Below are positions 56,901 to 64,000 of a stretch of 64,000 bases of DNA, piece by piece. The position numbers were made by a program, and so were the translations under genes. The notes beneath the pieces are model-generated. The model ran no database searches, had not been told where the DNA came from, and worked only from the letters and a program-made list of their open reading frames with translations. Numbering within the stretch: the stretch's first letter is position 1; every line of letters begins with the position of its first letter. The stretch lies in NCBI RefSeq assembly GCF_964275005.1, contig NC_092701.1, positions 31,311,919 to 31,375,918 on the forward strand. Direction: 5' to 3'. The stretch comes from Diadema setosum. Lineage: Eukaryota; Echinodermata; Echinoidea; Diadematoida; Diadematidae.

Positions 56901-59900
56901 TTGTGGCACGACCACTAAGGACATAAACGGTCACATCGTGAGCAGAAAAAAGTGCTGCTAAACCCAATCACCTGCATCAGAGAACTCAGTAAAACAACAT
57001 ACAGATGTAACTCTTGCCTTATGCTTGTCCTGTTTCATACTCTTTAGTCTTCTAGATTTACAATTGATCCTAATGCTCTGAATCTCTTACCAGTCTTATG
57101 CATTTTGGATTTCACTCTAGCAGTCATCAAAATTAACCCTAACATGGAGTGGGGTTCCACTTCACACAATAAATTTTAACCTTCTGTTATGCTAATGCAT
57201 GATACAGTGGGCTTCCATTATAACAAAGTCCTTTGGACTGGCAGTTTTCTTTTGTTATATCGACAACAGAGAGCCGATAATGTTGCAGCCTGAATTTTTA
57301 CTTTGTCATATTTATTAAACCAGAATTTTTTTATAGCCAGGTTCGCTATAACGGGAGTGCACTGTAATTGATCAGTGGTATTAATGGTCATAAACCATAC
57401 AAGTATGACAGCTCACATCTATAAAGGCCTCGATTTCACCCAGCACTAGGTCCCACTCCGGTTGATCCTCCGCATTGTAGTTGGAGCGATATTCTTCCAA
57501 ATTCCTGCTCAATTCCTGTTGGACACGAGCAGCAGCAAAAAACAACATATTCAACCAAATTGGATCTGTCACATTCATGTAAGATGAAAAAAAAAAGGAG
57601 AAGAAGGAAGCATTTTGCCAACTTCGGCCGACCATTAGAACTTTACTCTTCAGCAAAAGGAAAACGACAAACTTTTTAATTTTTTTCTGCCAGACTAAGA
57701 AAGTATCACAACCAACTGACACAGATCTATGGAGGACTTGCCATTTTCTCCTGAATAAAGCACAAACACACACAACCTTTAATACACACACACAAATGGA
57801 TTCTCCCTTATTTTGTTCCAGGCAAATATAGAGATGATTTAACTATGCAACGGATGGCAGTAGCATCCCATGTAATACAGGACCTACTACAGATCCTGTA
57901 GTTATGATGGCGATGATGATACTAACAAAAACATACACTAGCAGAACTTTTCATATTCACCATAATCATCACTATTATCACTATCTTCATCATCACAGGG
58001 AAGTTGGAATGATCAAAAAATAAAATTATAAAAAAAAAGACCTCTAACATCACAGTATTGACATACATCAAATGCATACATGCATACCTACTTAGCTCTG
58101 GTGGATCCTTAGCAGTAGACAAAAACATAAGACTATGTTGAAATCTGTAATACTTGCATGCCAAAGTCATACAATACGAATGGTTCTGCCATTGATTACT
58201 ATTGATTGATAAAGTTGATAAAGTGAAAAAGAGTCACATTAACACAACAGAAGCTATCTGTACAGTATGTCCCCAAAAAAATTACAACGGGGCCCTCCGC
58301 AATGATATCTTTAAAAATAGTGCATCAATCTAAATATAAATTCAGGGTATGAAACTATAACTCATTGTCCACATCTTACAGAAAACCCCACTCGATTTGC
58401 TTCAGTGGTCAAAGAGAAATACAGAATTTTGTAAAGGATGTCGGGAATCTCTTCCGTCCAAGTTCTGCCTATTATTCACACACAAGATCATGAAAGTGCT
58501 AAACTCGGAAGAATCCGATTCATGACATGCTTTACAACAATCCACATTTCTCTGTGACCGCTTAACCAAATCGAATGGGAATTTCTTTAAAATAGAGCTA
58601 AAATGTTATATTCTAAGACCCTGAAGTAGCATTTTAAAAAAATTAATCATATTGGGTGTTATCGATGCAAAAATCTGATCTGTAATTTTTTGGGGGACAT
58701 ACTGCAGTAAGTCGCCCCAAAAATTACAGATCAGATTTTCGAATTGATAACACCCAATATGAACAACCAGTCTAAGTGCTACTTCAGGGTCTTAAGATAT
58801 AACATCTTAGCTCTATTTTGCAGAAAACCCCATTCAATTTGGATAAGCGGTCACAGAGAAATGTGGATTGTTGTAAAGCATGTCATGAGTCTGATTCTTC
58901 CAATTTTAGCACTTTGATGATCTTGTGTGTGAATAATAGGCAGAACTTGGACAGAAGAGATTCCCGACATCCTCTACAAAATTCCTCATTTCTCTTTGAC
59001 CACTGAAGCAAATCGAGTGGGGTTTTCTGTAAGATGTGGGCAATGAGTTATAATTTCATGCCCTGAATTTGTATTTTAAATACAAATTCAGGGTAATAGA
59101 TTGATTCACTATTTTTAAAGATATCTTTGCGGAGGGTCCCGTTGTAATTTTTTGGGGGGACATAGTGTACAATGGTCACACTGTACAATGGTCACACTCA
59201 TTAAAGGACAAGTTCACCTTCAATAACATAAGGATTGAGAAAATGTAGCAATATTAGTAGAACACATCATTGAAAGTTTGAGGAAAATCGGACAATCCGT
59301 TCAAAAGTTATGAATTTTTGAAGTTTTTGTGCAATTAGCGCTGGATGAGAAGACTACTGCAGTGTACGATGTCACATGCGTACAACAATATAAGGAAAAT
59401 ATAAAGAGAATTTCACAAAATTTCATCTTTTGAAAAAAGTACACATTCCCTTGACTCGTTACCGACATGTCATGGGTAATATTATTCCCCCTACCTTTAG
59501 ACAGAGGCAAGTCAAATGCTCTTTTATTATGCGAAAAAAATGAAAATATGTTGAATTTTCTTTACATTTTCTTTAAACTGTTGTACTCATGTGACATCAT
59601 AAGCTGTAGTAGTCTCCTCGTCCAGCAGTTCCGACACAAAAATTTAAAAGATTCATAACTTTTGCATCGATTGTCCAATTTTCCTCAAGCTTTCACTGAT
59701 GTGTTCTACTATTATTGCTGCATTTTCTCAATCCTTATGTTTATGAAGGTGAACTTGTCCTTTAAAGAAAACAAATTTGACACCAACCTTTACCAAGTCC
59801 TTGACTAGATCCATCTTACGTAGTAAAAGCCCGACCACAATCACTCTTGCGTAGTACCGCAACTTCTTGACCATCAGTTCGGGACTGCACATGCACAGCA

Positions 59901-60632
59901 TTTGGAACAACATGGAACAACATTTCATCACAAAGTGCATTTTTCATGGAACACATGAGGCATTTCACATTAAGAGGACTATGTTACACTGTTCTGGGTC
60001 TTGTCTTTTGTGTACAGTTGTACAGCTTACACTTATGAGCTAAAGTGAATGTCAGCATTATCACAGACACAATTTGAAGGCCAAAATTCACAACTAGGTA
60101 AATGTAGTCGTAATCTTTGTATGTGTGTTGCAAATGGATTATGCAAAGTTCAGTTGCATAGTATGCACAACACGCTCCATAATGATACATAAACTTGTAC
60201 CAACAAGATATAATAATCATCATGTGCTGTCATGTCCGTACGTGGTGGATGACAGTACACTTTAAGTGTGTTTTTAGCTGATAGATTTGATCTTGAACCA
60301 TGGATTTGATTCAAATTGCCTTTGTGAAGTCAGGCCCTAATTTCCTTTGCTCAAGTTATTCTTTCAGGCCCACATTAGTCAGCATCTGTGGCAAGAATAG
60401 TCTTGCACATTTTTACACATGTTTGAGAAGTTCTATCTTTCAAGCATAGATATTCATTACTACTTTTGAAAGAAGAAAACAGACAGATTCAATCAATTAA
60501 TTGCGCAAAAAAAAAAAGTAGATATATACATACCTTTTCTCTCTATTAACTTTGGAGAAGTACGCCCTCGCTCTGATGGCAGAGTAGAATGAGTACGCTT
60601 CATGGAGGTAATTGGTCTCACTGGTTCTTAAA
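41819..60632 (-). CDS. SCAI: Protein SCAI, C-terminal 459 residues (eleven exons, 5' end outside the window)
   Basis: Exons in transcript order: 60632-60534, 59884-59788, 57515-57417, 56105-55953, 54533-54444, 53630-53535, 52132-51963, 50570-50489, 49857-49608, 43107-43007, 41962-41819. All junctions are GT-AG; phases agree at every joint and total 1381 nt (one nt plus 460 codons, stop included). Vertebrate SCAI is about 606 aa, so about the first 147 residues are missing beyond the right edge. Diagnostic matches: RTSETNYLHEAYSFYSAI, VKKLRYYARVIVVGLLL, VKFSELTLDMYRML, NPHKYLLYKPSFDQFYTF, HPGDLYPFTRKPLFIIVD, ICLMSP, FFSDEFLRLLVTRYIF. SCAI is a nuclear cofactor known in mammals to repress MRTF/SRF transcription and to take part in double-strand-break repair. 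The family has no catalytic motif. The C-terminal residues diverge from vertebrates. Confidence 0.96.
42276..42345 (-). repeat. tRNA-derived fragment (B box only)
   Basis: On the minus strand GGTTCGAATCC (42293-42283) is a perfect pol III B box in a T-arm-like context, but no matching acceptor stem or cloverleaf is visible upstream. It is probably a SINE relic rather than a tRNA gene. Confidence 0.4.
43007..43107 (-). CDS. SCAI: SCAI exon (tenth of those seen)
   Basis: A 101 nt exon entering in phase 1 and leaving in phase 0. It encodes HVYKQFFSDEFLRLLVTRYI and FCYAVLRYHRGFK, a strongly conserved SCAI block. The intron before it is 6.5 kb and almost filled by a repeat-rich unit. Confidence 0.95.
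44255..44930. repeat. Minisatellite, about nine units of ~70 bp
   Basis: Recurring landmarks are 'aaataaatgtcggatgtttgctttt', 'ggaaatgaatag.aataacattc' and 'ggctccg.atgatgcta'. Units start near 44339, 44411, 44482, 44557, 44627, 44697, 44766, 44832 and 44901 and have diverged from one another. Confidence 0.88.
46930..47890. repeat. Tandem array, three units of ~300-340 bp
   Basis: Each unit contains 'cttttcaacaata', 'gtttaaacgcagtttct' and 'gtgatttgatggacttgcattt'. Anchors for the first motif are at about 46947, 47248 and 47590. The motif 'aaacgcaagtctttt' recurs within units, so shorter internal repeats exist. Confidence 0.85.
48285..48465. repeat. GTCGAC-rich repeat cluster
   Basis: 'tgtcgactta.acgag' style motifs occur at about 48289, 48347, 48367 and 48379, and 'gtgtcgactttactgta' at about 48442. 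They look like the end of a dispersed repeat. The full extent is unclear. Confidence 0.45.
49387..49559. mobile_element. Inverted-repeat element with a telomere-like core
   Basis: Ends GGGCAATTATCCCCCGG and (complemented) GGGCAATTACCCCCGGGG enclose about 130 bp of degenerate TTAGGG-like repeats ('gattagggttaggatcag', 'gtttgggttagggtttgg'). It ends 48 bp from the donor site of the SCAI exon at 49608. Confidence 0.7.
49608..49857 (-). CDS. SCAI: SCAI exon (ninth of those seen)
   Basis: A 250 nt exon, phase 0 to phase 1. It encodes SIPNLFGQPTICLMSPVQLP, then NKGNLFTHFLHAPLAAFCYV and LWDNCQAMVQKI. Its GC content is well above the flanking introns. Confidence 0.96.
50489..50570 (-). CDS. SCAI: SCAI exon (eighth of those seen)
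   Basis: An 82 nt exon, phase 2 to phase 0, encoding IHPGDLYPFTRKPLFIIVDS and PNAHAFT, nearly identical to the vertebrate block. Confidence 0.97.
51963..52132 (-). CDS. SCAI: SCAI exon (seventh of those seen)
   Basis: A 170 nt exon, phase 0 to phase 2, encoding ELPPNSVLLVYLAASAS, then GAYDMGGVATNPKKENGENH and KRSAQLKDIH. The donor is GTGGGT and the spliced codon TG+T gives Cys. Confidence 0.95.
52389..53083. mobile_element. TA-flanked 0.69 kb inverted-repeat element
   Basis: Ends TGTGACCCTGCACCTCAAAA and (complemented) TGTGACAGTGCACCTCAAAA, with TA on each side (52389-52390, 53082-53083). The interior shares motifs with 33.35-33.58 and 34.78-35.03 kb. No open frame of note. Confidence 0.82.
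53230..53410 (-). mobile_element. tRNA-derived SINE
   Basis: On the minus strand a pol III A box TAGCTCAGTGG (53401-53391) and B box GGTTTGAGTCC (53357-53347) are spaced as in tRNA genes. They are followed by the SINE-type body 'cactttatcctcattgattag'. It sits in the intron next to the SCAI exon at 53535. Confidence 0.72.
53535..53630 (-). CDS. SCAI: SCAI exon (sixth of those seen)
   Basis: A 96 nt phase 0-0 exon encoding DQTQIKRQNPHKYLLYKPSF then DQFYTFMSAGVK. A symmetrical exon, so skipping would keep the frame. Confidence 0.96.
54070..54162. mobile_element. Short hairpin MITE with TTAA ends
   Basis: Perfect inverted ends TTAACCCGTTGAGGACG and complement enclose about 60 bp. It is the intact relative of the decayed copy at 40186. 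Confidence 0.8.
54444..54533 (-). CDS. SCAI: SCAI exon (fifth of those seen)
   Basis: A 90 nt phase 0-0 exon encoding VKFSELTLDMYRMLQTLERE then PTLRDENSVK. The vertebrate protein has the same block with a longer linker after it. Confidence 0.96.
54914..55870. mobile_element. piggyBac-type non-autonomous element
   Basis: TTAA at both ends and inverted ends CCCTATTC / GAATAGGG, as in piggyBac-like elements (TTAA plus CCC). Poly-G and poly-C tracts stand just inside each end. About 949 bp, AT-rich core, no transposase. It lies in a SCAI intron. Confidence 0.78.
55953..56105 (-). CDS. SCAI: SCAI exon (fourth of those seen)
   Basis: A 153 nt phase 0-0 exon encoding ADEGIRVLDEQASPQVQTHR, then LTLQEAIIVGNSAHQ. 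The end matches the vertebrate LADALIIGNCNNQ block. The middle is divergent. Confidence 0.9.
56183..56582. mobile_element. MITE family A, subfamily 2, opposite orientation
   Basis: Starts TTAA then AGGGATCGTATAGTTTTGG and ends in a duplicated 'atctccacc.atactgtaccat'. It is the reverse complement of the copy at 27241-27630. The right TTAA is lost. Confidence 0.72.
57205..57364. mobile_element. 160 bp TA-flanked MITE
   Basis: Ends CAGTGGGCTTCCATTATAAC and (complemented) CAGTGCACTCCCGTTATAGC, with TA on both sides, as for Tc1/mariner-type elements. It lies 52 bp from the SCAI exon at 57417. Confidence 0.75.
57417..57515 (-). CDS. SCAI: SCAI exon (third of those seen)
   Basis: A 99 nt phase 0-0 exon encoding ELSRNLEEYRSNYNAEDQPE, then WDLVLGEIEAFID, matching the vertebrate ELSDEIEDY...WNLVLQEV..FIE block. 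Confidence 0.93.
58261..59169. mobile_element. Full-length 0.9 kb mariner-like foldback MITE
   Basis: TA-flanked element 58263-59167 whose two arms (each about 440 bp) are near complements meeting at about 58706. Ends CAGTATGTCCCC and complement. The centre repeats the end motif ('gggggacatactgcag' / 'taagtcgcccc'), as if two half-size elements were joined head to head. No transposase. Confidence 0.85.
59201..59765. mobile_element. MITE family B with TTAA target duplication
   Basis: Element 59205-59761, ends AGGACAAGTTCACCTTCA and complement, TTAA on both sides, long foldback arms. Its right TTAA ends 22 bp from the edge of the SCAI exon at 59788, just inside the donor end of that intron. 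Confidence 0.88.
59788..59884 (-). CDS. SCAI: SCAI exon (second of those seen)
   Basis: A 97 nt exon, phase 2 to phase 0, acceptor ATGTGCAG, donor GTTGGT, encoding PELMVKKLRYYARVIVVGLL then LRKMDLVKDLVK. Confidence 0.96.
60534..60632 (-). CDS. SCAI: SCAI exon (first of those seen)
   Basis: A 99 nt exon, phase 2 to phase 2, acceptor ATCTTGCAG, donor GTATGT. It encodes LRTSETNYLHEAYSFYSAIR then ARAYFSKVNREK. Upstream exons (vertebrate block ending in KIGQLYYHYY) were not found in the remaining 3.4 kb. Confidence 0.95.
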
Positions 60633-61544
60633 CTGCAAGATAAAAGCATGAATTTGGACCAGTTAGTAAAACATTTCAAAGGAATTTCACATAGTACATG
60701 TACAAGTTTTGAATAGTCCGGCAAAATCTACAGTTAAAATATTTTTGGAAACTATATCTAATCCAAGAAACACTAAGTACAATGTAACTCTGCATCACAT
60801 GTGAGTTTCCCAATGATGGCTCTAAAAATTGATGAACCATACTCCTGCAGTAAAAACACTATAAAAAAAAAAAAAAAGGAGGCACAAAAACAAGGCAAAC
60901 ACCATGCAAAGTCTCGCCCGCACATCCCAGATTGTGATTACAGTGTTTTTCTGGATAAGTTCATTGACCTGTGGCCTTTGACCTTGTTAGAATTTACCAA
61001 ATGAATTTGACTGAGATCCTTAGCAATGTACCTTTGGTAAAAATTTGGTAAAAAATGTGGTGGTCATACAATATCAAAGCTGTGGAAAGTACACCACAAT
61101 ACAACATTTGTATGTGTACAGAGCTTTAATATCATGCAAAGATTTACCTATCTATGTTGCCAATGGTTGTTTTTATTGCAATAATCATCAATGTTATCAT
61201 TACCATAACTATTAGATTTATTATCAATATTACATAATCATCAATCTTACAAATGCACTTCTTTATCAGTCATTTTCATGACCATTGCATCTTGACTGTT
61301 CTCATCATCACAAGCAGCACTATATGATTATTATCCTAAAATCATCTTAGTGACGGGCACGCTACTGTGTGTAGGTGAGCAAAAACTCCAAAATAGCATT
61401 CTCTCCAGAGGGAAACAATAAGAAAACAAAAGCAACTGTGCTGCACTATGGGGCTGCATTCATTACTTTTGAAGTCATGTTGCAAAAGGAGAGCTCTTGG
61501 TATGATTGACAGTCTGTCTCTTGGCACGAAAAGGACCCCCATTT

Positions 61545-61557
61545 GTTGCCTAGCAAC
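61545..61557. promoter_or_regulatory. RFX X-box-like palindrome
   Basis: GTTGCCTAGCAAC is close to the consensus bound by RFX factors (two GTTGCC-type half sites back to back). A single match in an intron can be chance. Confidence 0.3.
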
Positions 61558-62351
61558 ATGAGTGCAACACTGCTCCATGTCACCTCAGCCACATCCTCCC
61601 CTGCCAGGTGGTAGTCACTTCCTCCTGATCAATGAATCACTCTGCACATCCCTACTGCACATCCAACACTGGCACTCATTTCATACACAACCTTGCATCT
61701 CTTGATACACTGTTGCCATGGTGATCTGGCTTCAGCATCCACACTAAGAAAGCTACACACTGGTTCTTAATGGAGGGCAGAGTACATGACTTCTTTTTGT
61801 CTTTGTAAGTGATTTTGGAAGTGATCCAGCTACAGATAAGTTTGGATGTACATTGTATACAGAACACGTTGTACATTTTGAAATAACTGGCGAAGTGCCA
61901 TTTGAATTCATACCGTACAGTAGGTCACTCAAATTCACTTGATTTTGTGAAACATGCACTTTGATTATAAAACCTTGCTACAGATCAGATGGAATACAGA
62001 ATGTCAAGTACCATTCTAGATGGGAATTATGTACATTTGTATGAAGGTCATTATCTTTTGTTTCCATTAAACGAAATGCATGTATACACCATCACCACCC
62101 TCTTTCCTCTCTCAATAAGGAAAAAATGCTTTCAATGCATGTACTAAAAGGACAGTCTAATAAAGGTTGATGATCTCAACCTTCCATGTTTAGAACATAT
62201 TGTGCACAGGTGTTCACCGCACAATAGAATGTACTCCACAATAGTCTCTCCAACCTTGGCATTTATTTTCTTATTTTTAGCTCCTGGTGACTTTTACTGA
62301 CAAGTGATGTATCATTGTGTAAATATGCAATCTCTTCTTGCACCAAAGGCA

Positions 62352-62925
62352 TTAAAGGACAAGTTCACCTTCATAAACATAAGGATTGAGAGAATGCAGC
62401 AATATTAGTAGAAAACATCAGTGAAAGTTTGAGGAAAATTGGAAAATTGATGCAAAAGTTATGAATTTTTAAAATTTTTGTGCTGGAACTGCTGGACAAG
62501 GAGACTACTACAGCTTGTGATGTCATATGAGTACAACAGTATAAAGAAAATGTAAAGAAAATTCAACATATTTTCATTTTTTTCACATAATAAAAGAGCA
62601 TTTGGCTTGCCTCTTTCTAAAGGTAGGGGGAATAATATTTCCCATAACATATGTCGGTAACGAGTCAAGGGAATGTGTACTTTTTTCAAAAGATGAAATT
62701 TTGTGAAATTCTCTTTATATTTCCCTTATATTGTTGTACGCATGTGATATCGTACACTGCAGTAGTCTTATCATCCAGCAGTTACTGCACAAAAACTTCA
62801 AAAATTCATAACTTTTGAACGGATTGTCTGATTTTCCTCAAACTTTCAATGATGTGTTCTACTAATATTGCTACATTTTCTCAATCCTTACATTGTATGT
62901 TTATGAAGGTGAACTTGTCCTTTAA
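62352..62925. mobile_element. MITE family B, second copy, inverted
   Basis: Element 62356-62921, same ends as 59205-59761 but opposite orientation, TTAA on both sides. The two copies, 3 kb apart, could pair as an inverted repeat in SCAI pre-mRNA. Confidence 0.88.
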
Positions 62926-63713
62926 TCAATTTATCATCTAGGTGAATGCCATAGGAACAATTTAACAAATATTCTTTCTGAAAATGTAACTGTAGTTTGC
63001 TCTTCGATTGGCATATTGCATGTTGGAGAGCTTTCTTCACCATTTGACACAGCTGTCCCAAAACTATGTGGGCAACATATATGTAATGTCAAATAAACAG
63101 AGACTACCCAAAATCTGTGATCTCTACATGTATATTGCATCATCATTACCTTCCTATTGGACTGAGACATATTGGGACACATGAGTGGGACTGCAAATAT
63201 ATTGGGCACATAAAGGGTTTTAAAAACAAACTGTGGTAAAATCATGTACCATACATTGTACAACTGTAGTCATTCACATGATACAGACATGTATATCAGC
63301 TGAGATACAATGTCCAACTGGAAGAAGGCAAAAGCTCTCTGGGTTCCGTGACCAACAGAGTACAGCTGTGTAGCTGCATTGCTTGCCTCAACACTTACAT
63401 TACAATTACCATTCATAACCTGCCCAAAATATTTTTTTCCTTTTGTTTCCAATTAAACAGTTTTACGAAAACGATTCATGGACAATAAATACAGAAAAAA
63501 GTCACCATACTATGATTACAAAATCTATATTACGATTACAAAATCAGCTCTGCCAAACAAATTTGACTTTCCCACAAATATTTAACATTTTTTCTTTTCA
63601 CCAAAATGTAAAAGAGGAGTGGTTTTCTGACCCAATGTAAACATAAGAACATACAACTGTAGATCTGAGATAAGTAAGGTCATTCCTGACAACCAAAACA
63701 TTGAGCTACAGAT

Positions 63714-64000
63714 TTAAAGGGACTGTACAGTACTGGTTGAGGTAGGGATTCATGTTTTGAACATTCCTAAGTGAGATAATGAAAAGTCTCTTATGAAATA
63801 TGAAAGAGCATGTAATTTTAAGAAGGATTCAACGTTTATCTGATGAAAATTGGTTTTCAAATGGCTGAGACATCCAAAAAAGTGTTAATAATAAAAGGCG
63901 ACATGCCACAACTTTATTAGGATCTCTTTGTTTCACCTTGTTTTTGGATATCTCAGCCATTTCAAAACCGATTTTCATCGAATAAACTTTTGATACCCCT
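63714..64000. mobile_element. MITE family A, copy cut by the window edge
   Basis: TTAA then AGGGACTGTACAGTACTGG at 63714; it matches the 4.18 kb copy closely through the central hairpin until the sequence stops. Confidence 0.85.

Larger units (their letters stand above)
60633..64000 (-). other. Partial SCAI intron up to the window edge
   Basis: No exon was found. It holds two MITEs (62352 and 63714) and an RFX-like X-box at 61545-61557. Confidence 0.5.

Noticed and set aside
1..64000. CRISPR arrays, bacterial operons, phage or viral genes
   Set aside because: No spaced direct repeats of CRISPR type and no ribosome-binding-site gene strings; the genes are split by spliceosomal introns. Retroelement sequence is limited to LINE remnants and a SINE.

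Overview
The window is animal nuclear DNA. Genes are split by GT-AG introns, microsatellites are dense, and small inverted-repeat transposons (MITEs) are everywhere. A deuterostome invertebrate is likely. I favour an echinoderm, probably a sea urchin, because the MITEs, the tRNA-derived SINE and the LINE fragment look like echinoid types. That assignment is from recognition and was not tested by a search.

Layout. (1) 2.77-14.76 kb, + strand: a seven-exon gene for a type I membrane protein of 518 aa. It has a signal peptide, two CUB-like modules, a Ser/Thr-rich stalk, one transmembrane helix and a tail with five tyrosines. All seven exons join in one frame and the ectodomain introns are all phase 1. 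(2) 14.9-16.5 kb: a broken non-LTR retrotransposon (reverse transcriptase C-terminal half plus 3' tail). (3) 16.5-22.9 kb: repeats and palindromes, plus a possible extra tyrosine-rich tail exon at 17.77 kb. (4) 22.9-32.0 kb, + strand: the ribosomal protein gene RPL7A (eL8). Five coding exons are firm, and the ATG exon is only a candidate. Three of its introns contain C/D box snoRNAs whose guides match SNORD24 and SNORD36 (two copies), the same snoRNAs carried by vertebrate RPL7A. (5) 32-41.8 kb: no coding exon seen. It holds a 0.7 kb direct duplication, a mariner-like remnant, several MITEs and probably the 3' UTR of SCAI. (6) 41.8-60.6 kb, - strand: the last eleven coding exons of SCAI (suppressor of cancer cell invasion), 459 aa in one frame ending at a stop. 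Its 5' exons lie beyond the right edge. A 6.5 kb SCAI intron is almost filled by a 5.7 kb unit bounded by 24 bp inverted repeats and loaded with tandem arrays.

RPL7A and SCAI are convergent. The genes do not form an operon or pathway. RPL7A serves the ribosome and its introns carry the rRNA methylation guides. SCAI is a nuclear cofactor. The CUB protein looks like a cell-surface receptor or adhesion molecule. No CRISPR, bacterial operon or virus was seen. The most interesting material is the 5.7 kb array-filled element, the receptor with possible alternative tail exons, the conserved snoRNA hosting, and the number of unrelated MITE families sharing TTAA target sites.
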